A stretch of DNA of 16,005 nt. It comes from SLLW01 sp964388615 (GTDB lineage: Bacteria; Bacteroidota; Rhodothermia; Balneolales; Natronogracilivirgulaceae). The position numbers were made by a program, and so were the translations under genes. This document shows, piece by piece, positions 5,946 to 15,042 of the stretch. The first letter of the stretch is position 1; each line of letters begins with the position of its first letter. The notes beneath the pieces were generated by a model that was not told the origin of the DNA, did not search any database, and worked only from the letters and a program-made list of their open reading frames with translations. The stretch lies in assembly GCA_964388615.1 (NCBI GenBank), contig CAYMBG010000059.1, forward strand, positions 1 to 16,005, in the 5' to 3' direction.

Positions 5946-7817
5946 TCACCAATCCTGAAGCTTCCGGCGATAGTACTCCTGCATGATATAAAATGCATCC
6001 TTCCGGACGCCCTGGTCCGAAATCAGTCCCTTTCGATTGAAACCGTCCTTGACACGGGGAAGCGGGCGGCGTGGTGACCGGAAATCCATCAATATCCAGG
6101 GGGCCGTACCGCGCAGAATATCGATATTATCCAGCATCTCCAGGGTGGTCTCGTACTGATTAGCAAGGAACTCTTCCGACCATCGCTGTTCCGGTCCGGC
6201 ATACCATCCCTGACGGGCTCCGCCGCCAAACTCACTCATGATCAGGGGCTTGTCATACACCGATTCCCATTGAATGTGATCTTTTGAACCGGTGGGACCG
6301 CCGTACCATCCGATGTACTGGTTGACACTCAATACGTCAAGAAGCTCACCCACCGGATCATCGATAAGCCAGGTGTCGGGGCGGCCATCCGGAACGCGGG
6401 CCTGCAGGGCACCGGTCAGCAAACGGGTCGGATCAATACTGTGTGTCAGATCAATCATCTCCTCAAGGAAATTCATCCGGGCATCACTGAAAGGAACCTC
6501 GTTTGACATCGACCAAAGCACGATCGCGGCGCGGTTCTTGTCACGGTGAATCATTTCGGAAAGCTGGTTCAGGGCATTGTCCAGGGTCTCTTCGTTATCC
6601 CATTGCAATCTCCAATAGATCGGCATCTCCGACCACACCAGTATTCCGCGCTTTTCAGCTTCCCGGACGGTATGCTCATTGTGCGGGTAATGCGACAGGC
6701 GCACAAAATTGCACCCGAGATCCTCGGCCCAGTCCATAAAGATACGGGCGTCCTCTTTGCTGTGAGCGCGGCCGGACCGGAAGGGAGCTTCTTCATGAAT
6801 ATTGACTCCACGCAGAAAAACCGATTCACCGTTCAACAGAATGTCGGTGCCGTCCACCTCGATGGTCCGGAAACCGATCTTCTCACTGATTTGGTCGGTC
6901 TCCGAGAGCATTTCCACCTTGTAGCGACGCGGATTATCGGTGTGCCAGCGTTCCAGCTCCACATCATCGATAGTAAAGTATGCAAACCCGTCCTCGTCGG
7001 TACGGACACGGGTTTCGATGCCGGCTTCCGGTATGCGGATGCTTACCTGTTGTTCATACGGTTGACCGTTAATGCGAACCCAGCCCTCGATCCTGTCCGG
7101 TTGACCGGGTGCCAGCTGCACAAAATAGTCCTGGATAAAGGACGATTCGGTCCGGATCAGCGTAACCGAACGGGTGATACCGCCGTAGTTGGCCCAGTCG
7201 AAGTTGAGCGACGGCACTCCCTCGAGGTGCCTCCGGTTGTCGACCATGAGCACTACAAAATTGTCGCCGTCTTCAACATAATCGGTCACCTCAAAATTGA
7301 ACGGGGTAAATCCTCCGATGTGACGGCCCGCCTCCTGTCCGTTCACCCAGACGCGGGCGTCGTAATTAACCGCACCGAAATGAAGAAACACTCTTTCATC
7401 CTGTTCCGGCTCCCATTGGAAATCCTTTTTATACCATACCGTCCCCTCGTACCACTTCAACTCTTCCATCTGCGTGTTCCAGTCGCCCGGCACGTCCAGT
7501 TGTTCACTGAGCTCAAAATCATATTCCCAGGAATCACCGGGCTCTTCATTGCGCCGGTTCATGAAATAGCCGTTGGACCGGGGGCGCCGATGATAATCAT
7601 AATAGCCTGTCTGTTGCGGATCGATGATGATATCCCACTTGCCGTCCAGCGATACGGTATTGCGGGCAAACGTGTTGATGATCAGATCCGACTCCATGAC
7701 GGCCGCACGGTCGAATTCCCGGGCGGATGACTCCTTTATAATGCCTCCAAGTGTGATACACAGGACAATGAAAGCACAAAGTGCGATCGGATGCCGGCTG
7801 TTATGTCGATTATCCAT
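5946..7817 (-). CDS. Secreted glycoside hydrolase family 2 (beta-glucuronidase/beta-galactosidase type)
   Basis: I choose the ATG at 7817 (623 residues). It opens directly onto a signal peptide (hydrophobic core about 10-27), whereas the longer frame from 7994 would bury that signal behind 59 hydrophilic residues. Domain order follows GH2: N-terminal jelly-roll (about 50-220, with GAVNYDARVWVNGQ), Ig-like domain (about 225-318), then a TIM barrel from FRTIEVDG (about 316) to the C-terminus. The acid/base glutamate is E440 in SMSNEV and the nucleophile E529 in MSEFGGGA. The NRK sequence (about 594-596) resembles the N-x-K motif with which beta-glucuronidases bind uronic carboxylates, but FNRKGL also occurs in other GH2 enzymes, so the substrate is open. 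It probably acts in the periplasm or outside and heads the series with rlpA and the OB-fold gene. Confidence 0.87.
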   Translation of the reverse strand: MDNRHNSRHPIALCAFIVLCITLGGIIKESSAREFDRAAVMESDLIINTFARNTVSLDGKWDIIIDPQQTGYYDYHRRPRSNGYFMNRRNEEPGDSWEYDFELSEQLDVPGDWNTQMEELKWYEGTVWYKKDFQWEPEQDERVFLHFGAVNYDARVWVNGQEAGRHIGGFTPFNFEVTDYVEDGDNFVVLMVDNRRHLEGVPSLNFDWANYGGITRSVTLIRTESSFIQDYFVQLAPGQPDRIEGWVRINGQPYEQQVSIRIPEAGIETRVRTDEDGFAYFTIDDVELERWHTDNPRRYKVEMLSETDQISEKIGFRTIEVDGTDILLNGESVFLRGVNIHEEAPFRSGRAHSKEDARIFMDWAEDLGCNFVRLSHYPHNEHTVREAEKRGILVWSEMPIYWRLQWDNEETLDNALNQLSEMIHRDKNRAAIVLWSMSNEVPFSDARMNFLEEMIDLTHSIDPTRLLTGALQARVPDGRPDTWLIDDPVGELLDVLSVNQYIGWYGGPTGSKDHIQWESVYDKPLIMSEFGGGARQGWYAGPEQRWSEEFLANQYETTLEMLDNIDILRGTAPWILMDFRSPRRPLPRVKDGFNRKGLISDQGVRKDAFYIMQEYYRRKLQDW

Positions 7818-8123
7818 GTTACAGGGTTTTGTGTCAGCTGTATTTTCTTCCCGAAAGCGGCTATATCGTTCCCTTGCTTTATAGTAATACCCGTTGCTGA
7901 CTTTACTTCTGGTGATATCATCCATGCCCTGTTCCATAAACATGACCATTCTTTTATGTAAGTTATCGGTTTGAATTTGATTCTCCTGCAACAAACCCTC
8001 TTTGCTGTATCGTCAGGTTTGATTACATTCATATTCGTAATTCGTTGCATTAATAACAACATTTTCCAGTCATTCTAAATACGGCATTCCTTCAGACGGC
8101 AAAACGGCAAATCATCGCTTACT
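7818..8123. other. Divergent intergenic region, GH2 and penicillin-acylase genes
   Basis: About 306 bp separate the two chosen starts. On the minus strand the GH2 frame stays open back to 7994, but this extension carries no recognisable domain and is treated as leader. The plus-strand half is AT-rich near 8010-8090, as expected for promoters. A short tandem ACGGCAAA repeat lies near 8096-8111, just upstream of the acylase ATG. I see no convincing hexamers, RNA gene or terminator. Confidence 0.45.
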
Positions 8124-10550
8124 ATGGATATTCCACGGATTACCCGATTTTACAGATCAATACTGCTGATTGCCGTCGCTTTGATACTGACATGGGCGAT
8201 GAGCATCCGGCTGGGCACCATCCCGCCGGTCGGCCATTTTTTCAATCCGTTTGCCGGCTTCTGGCAGAATATGGAGGCGGCAGGTGTTCCCGACCTTGAG
8301 ATAACATCGGAAGAGCTTCAATCGGGTGTGGTTGTCAGGTATGACGACCGCGGTGTGCCTCATATTTTTGCGGAGAATGACTATGACCTCTACTTCGCGC
8401 AGGGGTTTGTGACGGCGCGTGACCGGCTCTGGCAGATCGACTTTCAGTCACGCGCCGCGGCAGGCCGTATATCGGAAATTATTGGTCCGCAGGCCCTGGA
8501 TTATGACCGCGCCCAGCGCCGGCTCGGTATGGTCTACGGCGCCGAAGCAAATGCCGAAGCAATGATGGATGATCCCCGGACGGCCAACATGATCCAGGCC
8601 TATGCCGACGGCTACAACGCCTGGATTGATCAGCTTGCTCCGGAAGATTATCCGGTGGAATTCAAGATCCTGGATTACGAACCCGAACCGTTCACTCCGC
8701 TCCACTCCGGCCTGTTGCTGATGAACATGTCGCAAACGCTCACATCAGGCACACGGGCTCAGGCACAGACCCATGCCCGTGCTCTGCTGGATGAAGAGAT
8801 CTACCGGCTGCTTTACCCCGAAGAGCTGCCCTGGATCGATCCCATCATTCCGCCGGACCAGGCCTGGGATTTTAAGCCGGTTGAACCGCCTTCACCCGAA
8901 CCCGGCTTTGTTCCTCAGATCATTGAGGAACTGCCGCTCAATGCCCACAACCCCGGCATCGGCAGCAACTCGTGGGCGGTGGACGGCAGCAAGACCGAGA
9001 GCGGCTATCCACTGCTTTCCAGTGATCCGCATCTTGGTGTCAACCTGCCCTCCATCTGGTACGAAGTGCAGCTGCACACTCCCGAAGTGAATACCTATGG
9101 CGTCAGTCTGCCGGCGGCGCCGGGGGTGGTCATCGGTTTCAATGAGTTTTACGCCTGGGGCATCACCAACGCCGGTTCCCACACCCTGGATGTTTATGAA
9201 ATTCAATTCCGTGATGAGACCCGGCAGGAGTATCTTCATGACGGGGTATGGAAACCGGTCGTGCGGCGACCGGAGGAGATCCGGGTCCGGGGAGGCGAGC
9301 CGGTCATCGACACCGTCCTGTACACGCATCACGGACCGGTAACACAGCCCCATGATGAGACCATCGCCGATGATCGTTTTCCGAACGGACATGCCGTGCA
9401 GTGGCTGGCCCACCAACCGGGCAACGTACTGCTGTCGGTCTACAAATACAACCGGGGGACCAGCCAGGAGGAGTTCGAGGAAGCGCTTCGGCATTTCACC
9501 AACATCACCCAGAATTTCACCTATGCCGACCGCGACGGTAACATCTCCATGGGCCACATCGGCCGGTTTCCGGTTCGTTTTGAAGGACAGGGCGCCTATA
9601 TCAGCAACGGCCGCGATCCGGCCTATGACTGGAACCATTTTGTACCGTTTGAGCATCTTCCGAGGAGCTTCAACCCCGAACGCGGGTTTGTCAGCTCGGC
9701 CAATCAGGCGCCGGTGACCGGAGATTACCCCTATTATCTTGGTCGCTTCTACGCCGATTTCTCACGTGGCGTTCGAATCAACACTACCCTGGAGGAAGCT
9801 GACCGGATTACCCCCGATTTTTTCGAAAATATGCTCATGGACAACCTTTCCCTTTTCGCAGAAAAGCTGCTGCCTTTTCTGCTTGAAAGGCTTGACCCGG
9901 GACAGCTCTCAGATGCACAGGAATCAGTAACAAAACAGCTCCGGAACTGGAACTACCGCTTTGCTCCACAAAGCAATTCCGCTCTCTTCTACAAAGCCTG
10001 GAAAGAGCGGCTGCTTGATCACCTGTGGGATCCCTTCTATAATGCGTACAATCTTCACCTGCGGAGGCCAACCACCGGAACAACCATCTATCTGCTTCTG
10101 GAAGAGGAACAGGAGGTCTTCCCGGTGGATGTAAACGAGGCGGTTTGGGAGTCGTTCGACGAGACTTTTTCACATTTTACACAGAATTTTGGTGATGATC
10201 CGGGGCAATGGCAATACGGCCGGCATCGTGACATGCGCGTTGGTCATATCGCCATGCTTGACGGGTTTGGCCGTGATCATGTACCGTCCGGCGGCACCCC
10301 TGAAGCAATCAACGCAACAGGCACGACCCATGCCCCTTCCTGGCGGATGGTTGTAGAGCTGGGACCGGAGATCCGGGCAAGAGGCCACTATCCGGGCGGA
10401 CAATCCGGCAATCCCGGTCATCCGGGATATGATGTTTCGGTAAACGACTGGACCGACGGCACCTTTTACGACCTCCATTTCTGGAAGAGTATTGAGGAAA
10501 ATCCCGAACATACCGCTTCAACCCTTACGCTGGTGCCCTTCACACCATAA
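8124..10550 (+). CDS. Penicillin acylase family N-terminal-nucleophile hydrolase
   Basis: An 808-residue precursor. An N-terminal hydrophobic helix (about 12-28) exports or anchors it in the envelope. The alpha-chain begins near residue 58 with the family's VVRYDDRGVPHIFAENDYDLYFAQGF, and RDRLWQ (about 100-105) follows. The self-cleavage and catalytic site is G280-S281 in GIGSNSWAVDGSKT: S281 becomes the N-terminal nucleophile of the beta-chain. SSDPHLG and the C-terminal GQSGNPGHPGYD are further family blocks. Such enzymes hydrolyse amide bonds of beta-lactams, acyl-homoserine lactones, cyclic lipopeptides or other N-acyl compounds; the native substrate cannot be read from sequence. Length fits the family. 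It has no obvious Shine-Dalgarno motif and is divergent from the GH2 gene. Confidence 0.93.
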   Translation: MDIPRITRFYRSILLIAVALILTWAMSIRLGTIPPVGHFFNPFAGFWQNMEAAGVPDLEITSEELQSGVVVRYDDRGVPHIFAENDYDLYFAQGFVTARDRLWQIDFQSRAAAGRISEIIGPQALDYDRAQRRLGMVYGAEANAEAMMDDPRTANMIQAYADGYNAWIDQLAPEDYPVEFKILDYEPEPFTPLHSGLLLMNMSQTLTSGTRAQAQTHARALLDEEIYRLLYPEELPWIDPIIPPDQAWDFKPVEPPSPEPGFVPQIIEELPLNAHNPGIGSNSWAVDGSKTESGYPLLSSDPHLGVNLPSIWYEVQLHTPEVNTYGVSLPAAPGVVIGFNEFYAWGITNAGSHTLDVYEIQFRDETRQEYLHDGVWKPVVRRPEEIRVRGGEPVIDTVLYTHHGPVTQPHDETIADDRFPNGHAVQWLAHQPGNVLLSVYKYNRGTSQEEFEEALRHFTNITQNFTYADRDGNISMGHIGRFPVRFEGQGAYISNGRDPAYDWNHFVPFEHLPRSFNPERGFVSSANQAPVTGDYPYYLGRFYADFSRGVRINTTLEEADRITPDFFENMLMDNLSLFAEKLLPFLLERLDPGQLSDAQESVTKQLRNWNYRFAPQSNSALFYKAWKERLLDHLWDPFYNAYNLHLRRPTTGTTIYLLLEEEQEVFPVDVNEAVWESFDETFSHFTQNFGDDPGQWQYGRHRDMRVGHIAMLDGFGRDHVPSGGTPEAINATGTTHAPSWRMVVELGPEIRARGHYPGGQSGNPGHPGYDVSVNDWTDGTFYDLHFWKSIEENPEHTASTLTLVPFTP

Positions 10551-10639
10551 TGTTATTGATCAGTCAAAGATGAATAGATGAATTCGTTCTTTCCAATGAT
10601 GTCTCCCACTTCGAAGCTGAAATCAAATATCAAGTCATT

Positions 10640-11005
10640 ATGACACGCGATCCCGTGCGTATTTCATCCCTGTTCCTGTTTCTGGCCGTATTTTTCAGCG
10701 CCTTTCTGTTGCAGCTCATCCTGCCCTGGTGGATTGTCGTGGTAATCGGAATTGCAGCCGGAGTTTTCAGCCAGAAGCAGCCCTGGCACAATTTTCTGAT
10801 CGTATTTTCCGCCATCGGTTTGCTGTGGCTGCTCATTGCGTCTTATATCACCCTGACCAATTCGGCGGTGCTGTTGCCCCGGATTTCCGGGTTATTTCAG
10901 TTACCGGCGGTATGGATGGTCTATGTCGTGACTATATTGGTCGGGGCGCTGCCTGCATCCATTGCCGCACTCGGAGCCTCCTGGCTGAAACCGGAACGTT
11001 CATGA
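10640..11005 (+). CDS. Small four-helix integral membrane protein, unknown function
   Basis: A 121-residue, very hydrophobic protein with helices at about 9-25, 28-43, 52-70 and 88-112. A positive N-terminus and a short basic tail (KPERS) suggest both ends face the cytoplasm. I recognise no motif or catalytic residues. It lies 89 bp downstream of the acylase gene and on the same strand, so the two could be co-transcribed. The alternative reading frame over the same bases lacks consistent hydrophobic blocks, which supports this frame. Confidence 0.62.
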   Translation: MTRDPVRISSLFLFLAVFFSAFLLQLILPWWIVVVIGIAAGVFSQKQPWHNFLIVFSAIGLLWLLIASYITLTNSAVLLPRISGLFQLPAVWMVYVVTILVGALPASIAALGASWLKPERS

Positions 11006-11107
11006 GCTGATAACCGACTGCACCACTGCCAGGCGGAACGAAACAGACACCTCAAGTTTTAATAGCATATGTAGTCTATAGTAACGATATTTCTTCACAG
11101 AGGGGAG

Positions 11108-11162
11108 ATAATCCGGGTGGAATACAGCCCAATACAACACCCTGCAAGTGCAACCGGATTAT
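11108..11162 (+). promoter_or_regulatory. Inverted-repeat leader upstream of deoC
   Basis: ATAATCCGG (11108-11116) and CCGGATTAT (11154-11162) are perfect inverted copies 37 nt apart, and GGGTG/CACCC lie inside, so a branched or stacked RNA hairpin could form. It is 45 bp before the chosen deoC ATG. It may be a binding site or mRNA leader structure; I match it to no known riboswitch class. Confidence 0.4.
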
Positions 11163-11206
11163 GTAATTCAACATCCATTATTGACCAATCAAAGCAATAC
11201 AGCATT

Positions 11207-11920
11207 ATGAAAAAAGAAGTAGCCGAACTGGCCAAAATGATCGATCATTCGATCCTGCATCCCACCTTGACCGATGAGGATCTGGAACGGGAATGCAGAC
11301 TGGCAAATCAATACAATGTGGCCTCGGTATGTGTCAAGCCCTATGCCGTGAAACAAGCCGCTGAAATCCTGGTAGGGTCTGAGGTACTGGTAGGGTGCGT
11401 CGTCGGTTTCCCTGCCGGAAACAGCGCCACTTCGGTAAAAGTATTCGAAACCGAGCAGGCAATCCGGGACGGTGCCGTGGAAATCGATATGGTCATTAAT
11501 ATCGGAAAAGCACTGGGCGGCGACTGGGATTATGTCGAGCAGGAAATCAAAGCGGTAACGGATGTATGTCACCAGAACAACGCCATTGTAAAGGTGATCT
11601 TTGAAAACGACTATATAACCGGGGAGGCGGACAAAATCCGGCTTTGTGAAATTTGCACCCGTGTCAATGCCGATTACGTAAAAACCTCTACCGGGTTTGG
11701 TTTTGTCAAGCGACCGGAAGGCGGATACCATTATGTCGGAGCGACGATCGAGGATCTGAAGCTCATGCGCAAGCATTCCGGACCCGGAGTAAAAGTCAAG
11801 GCAGCCGGCGGTGTACGCACTTTGGACGGAATGCTGGCCGTGCGTGATGCCGGAGCCGACAGGCTCGGTGCCAGCGCAACCCAATCCCTTCTGGAAGAGG
11901 CTGATAAAAGATTTTCCTGA
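11207..11920 (+). CDS. deoC: Deoxyribose-phosphate aldolase
   Basis: Class I aldolase that converts 2-deoxyribose 5-phosphate to glyceraldehyde 3-phosphate and acetaldehyde in deoxynucleoside breakdown, in the cytoplasm. I start at the ATG at 11207 (237 residues). An upstream in-frame GTG at 11117 would add 30 residues without family similarity, and those codons cover the inverted repeat. The TIM-barrel markers are all present: MIDHSILHPTLT near the start, VGFPAGN, EIDMVINIG with D94, the Schiff-base lysine K159 in VKTSTGF, and the second lysine K198 in VKAAGGVRT. No other deo genes are adjacent. It is tail-to-tail with the Gfo/Idh gene, whose stop lies 26 bp beyond. Confidence 0.96.
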   Translation: MKKEVAELAKMIDHSILHPTLTDEDLERECRLANQYNVASVCVKPYAVKQAAEILVGSEVLVGCVVGFPAGNSATSVKVFETEQAIRDGAVEIDMVINIGKALGGDWDYVEQEIKAVTDVCHQNNAIVKVIFENDYITGEADKIRLCEICTRVNADYVKTSTGFGFVKRPEGGYHYVGATIEDLKLMRKHSGPGVKVKAAGGVRTLDGMLAVRDAGADRLGASATQSLLEEADKRFS

Positions 11921-11946
11921 ATGTTGTCCGCTTGAAATGACGCGCT

Positions 11947-13230
11947 TTACCCCGGATGCTGCCAGCCATCCCTGTAGGGTCTCCGCAGTAGTGCCGCGGC
12001 TTCCGGATTATCGACAATAGTTTTACGTTGGCGGTCCCATTTCACCACATTTCCGGACTCGAAGGCCATCATGGCGAGCTGTACGGTGGTGCTTGAGGCA
12101 AATGCATCGTCCACCGTACTGCTGATACCAGAAGTATCCCTGCGTTTTACGGCATCCATGAATTCGGCCATATGGCGCACTTGCATGCCGCCTTCGGTGG
12201 GGATTTCCCGATCAACGGGCTCACCTTCATCGCCTGCGGGCCAGGCTCTGAACTGGTTATCGGACACGAATACGGTCGCCTGTTCACCGTGGAAGAAAAT
12301 CCCGTTGTTGAATTCGGGATCCGGTTCCCCCGTACCCCACATCCGATGCCTCCAAACCACCGGAGCTTTGTCGAAAGCCATATGAGCCGTGAGCGTATCG
12401 GGTGTGGTGATTTTATCCCTCAGAGCATAGGTGCCTCCGGTGACCTGAAATTCGGCCGGAATATCCTCTCCCATAATGCGACGGATAACGTCGATGTGAT
12501 GGATACCCCAATCCACCAGGTGACCGTTACCGTACTCTTTTTCAAGCCGCCAGGACATGTGACCGATACTGGGCCGGTAGTCCAGCTTCGGTGCCGGACC
12601 GCACCACTCGTCCCAGTCGAGCGAGGCCGGTGGATCCTGTATGGTAGTATCACCCGGCTGTGCCTGATAGTGGATCTGGGCAACAACCTGATGGATATCA
12701 CCGGCCCGGCCTTCGTTGATAAAGTTTTCGGCATACCGGAACGCTTCACTTTGCCGGCGCTGGAATCCGACCGCTACTATGTTACCGGCTCTTTCGGCCG
12801 CTTCGACCATCGCCAGTCCCTCCATCGGATCATAGGAAAGCGGCTTTTCACAAAAGATATCCAGCCCCTTTTCGCAGGCAGCGATAAACTGAAGGGCGTG
12901 CCACTGAGGCGGCGTGGCGATAAAGACGGCATCCAGCCCGTTCATATCAAGCAGCTCCTGATAATACTTGAAAGTTCGAGGCCGGCTTCCCTGCAGTCTT
13001 TCCAGTTCATCGGCACTGTTCTGAAGGTGTTCGCTGTCCACATCGCAAACCGCTACCACTTCCAGTCCACCGGCCTCAAGTGCCGCCTCGCAAACGACCA
13101 TCCCATACCAGCCCGCACCAATCAATCCGACCCGCAGTTTGCGGTCACGGGCTTGTGTGATAATATGAAAGGGACCGGCAAGGGCAGCTGTCCCCAAAGC
13201 TGTTTTTCCGATAAAGGTTCGTCTGTTCAT
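11947..13230 (-). CDS. Tat-exported Gfo/Idh/MocA family oxidoreductase
   Basis: A 427-residue NAD(P)-dependent sugar oxidoreductase. The N-terminus MNRRTFIGKTALGTAALAGP is a twin-arginine-type signal, common among FCB and planctomycete members. The Rossmann domain has GLIGAGWYGM (35-44) as the nucleotide loop; EKP (128-130) is the family's cofactor and substrate lysine motif. The C-terminal alpha/beta domain carries WGIHHIDVIRRIMG (241-254) with the conserved histidines. The substrate is probably a sugar or polyol but is not known. A deleted relative lies at 3694-3857. The intact gene contains the 7-bp repeat GGGATGG near both ends (13098-13104 and 11966-11972, complement), the repeats between which the relative lost its middle. 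It is convergent with deoC. Confidence 0.92.
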   Translation of the reverse strand: MNRRTFIGKTALGTAALAGPFHIITQARDRKLRVGLIGAGWYGMVVCEAALEAGGLEVVAVCDVDSEHLQNSADELERLQGSRPRTFKYYQELLDMNGLDAVFIATPPQWHALQFIAACEKGLDIFCEKPLSYDPMEGLAMVEAAERAGNIVAVGFQRRQSEAFRYAENFINEGRAGDIHQVVAQIHYQAQPGDTTIQDPPASLDWDEWCGPAPKLDYRPSIGHMSWRLEKEYGNGHLVDWGIHHIDVIRRIMGEDIPAEFQVTGGTYALRDKITTPDTLTAHMAFDKAPVVWRHRMWGTGEPDPEFNNGIFFHGEQATVFVSDNQFRAWPAGDEGEPVDREIPTEGGMQVRHMAEFMDAVKRRDTSGISSTVDDAFASSTTVQLAMMAFESGNVVKWDRQRKTIVDNPEAAALLRRPYRDGWQHPG

Positions 13231-13483
13231 GTTTTGTGGATTTTATGAATGATATGTTATTGAAATCCATGACTCTTATTACATTCACTCCTGTGATCTT
13301 CAGACTGATGATCATAAGATATACGAATATTTTTATCTCTCAACAAAAATTCAGGTATATATTGTCAACTGGAGTCTCCAATACTTTAAAATGCATGCGG
13401 AACATAAAGCATTAAAAATGTATCATGAAGACGGAATTGTATTCCATATACCGGACTCATTAAAACCATCAAATACATTACCT
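13231..13483. promoter_or_regulatory. Divergent intergenic region, Gfo/Idh and barrel lipoprotein
   Basis: An AT-rich 253-bp stretch between two divergently transcribed genes, so it should hold both promoters. The frame of the plus-strand gene stays open back to 13391, but those 31 codons precede the signal peptide and look non-coding. I can assign no hexamers, terminator or RNA gene. Confidence 0.4.
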
Positions 13484-15007
13484 ATGGCTCGATTACCTGT
13501 ATTACTTATAACAGCACTTTCTCTGATTTTCAGCACAATAAGCTGCAATCAATCCGAAAGAGATGAAGCCACCCCGGCCAATGAGCACAACCGCATCCAA
13601 CCATACGCCGAAAGCCCGTTTTACTGGCAGTACGCCGGAGAGCCGGTAATGCTGCTTGGCGCCTCGAATTACCACAATATATTTCAGCGCCCGGATATGG
13701 TCGAAGAACTTGAAATGCTGGAGACGGCCGGTGGCAATTACGTCCGCAATTCCATGGCTTCAAGAGAGATTTTTCCCGACCACCGGGATCTGTGGCCTTT
13801 CAAAGCTGTTGAGGCAACTGATGATACCCTGATAAATATATACGACCTGACCGAATGGAATGAACGCTACTGGGAAAATCTGGAACGGCTGCTCAGAGAA
13901 ACCTATAACAGGAATATCATTCTTGAAATTGAACTCTGGGAACGGCACGACTACTATCGAACGCGGGACCAGGCGGGCTGGATTCGCCATCCCTATAATC
14001 CGGCCAATAATATAAATTATTCAGAAGAAGAATCGGGATTCCCGGTCGGTGAAATTGATTACGTGGATGGCGATCCCGCTTCCCGCACCATTCAGATCCG
14101 GGGTGAGGATGGAGAAGAAAAGATCGCCGAAGGTCATCCTTTTTTTTCTACGGTTCCCGATCTTGAACATAACGAGGTGGTCCTGCCCTATCAGGAAGCT
14201 TTCATTGACAATATCCTTTCCTATACACTGGAGTATGATCATGTGTTGTACAACATGAACAACGAAACCCGTGAGCCGAACGAGTGGGGCGAATACTGGG
14301 CGAATTACATTCTGGATAAAGCGCGTGCCAAAGGTATTCAAATCGAACTGACCGACATGCAGGATGCCCACGATGTAACCGATGAAAGTGTGGCCCGGAT
14401 GATGGATTCTGAACTTTTTACTTTTGTCGACATCTCACAAAACAATTTTCAGAGCGGGGATCTGCACTGGGAACGGATCCGGTATATCCACGACTATTTG
14501 CTGGACCATCCAAAACCCATAACCAATATCAAAGTATATGGCACCGACCATTATGAAGAGTCCTGGAATACGGAATTCTGGGGTACTGCACAGGACGCCG
14601 TGGAGCGCTACTGGCGAAACATGTTAGGCGGTACTTCTTCCACCCGTTTTCACAGACCTCCGTGGGGAATTGGAATCAATGAAACAGCTCGTACCCATGT
14701 GCAAAGTGCGCGAATGTTTACCGAAAAATTTGACATTATTCGTGCCGAACCTGCGAATGAGCTGATTGATAACCGTGTAGCCGGGTCAGCTTATCTCAGC
14801 GCTGTACCCGGAGAACAGTATGCCGTCTATTTCCCGAATGGAGGTCATGCAGATATCCAATTCGACGAAGTGAATGACATCGAAATCGAATGGCTCGACG
14901 CTTCTTCCAGCCGGTGGGCGGAACGTGAAAATCGTCAGACAGTAAGAACACTTGAACTAACCGCACCAGTCGGAAATCACTGGATAGCGATCATTTCGGT
15001 TCGCTGA
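13484..15007 (+). CDS. Putative lipoprotein with glycosidase-like TIM barrel (DUF4038-like)
   Basis: I start at the ATG at 13484 (507 residues) because it opens directly onto a signal peptide ending in STISC, with C21 as likely lipidation site; the lipobox is weak. The body resembles clan-A glycosidase-like proteins of the DUF4038/apiosidase type: PFYWQYAGEPVMLLGAS, then GGNYVRNSM, and NMNNET with N260-E261 in the place of the acid/base pair. Residues from about 410 to the end (YAVYFPNGGHADIQ, IEWLDASSS, then APVGNHWIAI) look like the beta-sandwich that often follows this barrel. Substrate and activity are unproven. It is divergent from the Gfo/Idh gene, and the two could serve one sugar pathway. 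It ends at the edge of the mobile-element graveyard. Confidence 0.68.
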   Translation: MARLPVLLITALSLIFSTISCNQSERDEATPANEHNRIQPYAESPFYWQYAGEPVMLLGASNYHNIFQRPDMVEELEMLETAGGNYVRNSMASREIFPDHRDLWPFKAVEATDDTLINIYDLTEWNERYWENLERLLRETYNRNIILEIELWERHDYYRTRDQAGWIRHPYNPANNINYSEEESGFPVGEIDYVDGDPASRTIQIRGEDGEEKIAEGHPFFSTVPDLEHNEVVLPYQEAFIDNILSYTLEYDHVLYNMNNETREPNEWGEYWANYILDKARAKGIQIELTDMQDAHDVTDESVARMMDSELFTFVDISQNNFQSGDLHWERIRYIHDYLLDHPKPITNIKVYGTDHYEESWNTEFWGTAQDAVERYWRNMLGGTSSTRFHRPPWGIGINETARTHVQSARMFTEKFDIIRAEPANELIDNRVAGSAYLSAVPGEQYAVYFPNGGHADIQFDEVNDIEIEWLDASSSRWAERENRQTVRTLELTAPVGNHWIAIISVR

Positions 15008-15042
15008 TCACTGAGCGGAACTTCCGCCGGTGCATCCGCACT

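Noticed and set aside
6546..7730. 394-codon open frame on the plus strand
   Set aside because: It lies antisense to the well-supported GH2 gene; it has no domain pattern, and long antisense frames are expected in GC-rich codons.
7818..7994. 59-codon N-terminal extension of the GH2 frame
   Set aside because: It would place a charged stretch before an obvious signal peptide, and it shows no domain; treated as leader DNA.
8892..9656. 254-codon open frame on the minus strand
   Set aside because: Antisense to the penicillin-acylase gene, which carries all family motifs across this stretch.
11189..11884. 231-codon open frame on the minus strand
   Set aside because: Antisense to deoC, whose catalytic motifs cover the same bases.
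12172..13248. 358-codon open frame on the plus strand
   Set aside because: Antisense shadow of the Gfo/Idh/MocA gene, with no recognisable family features.
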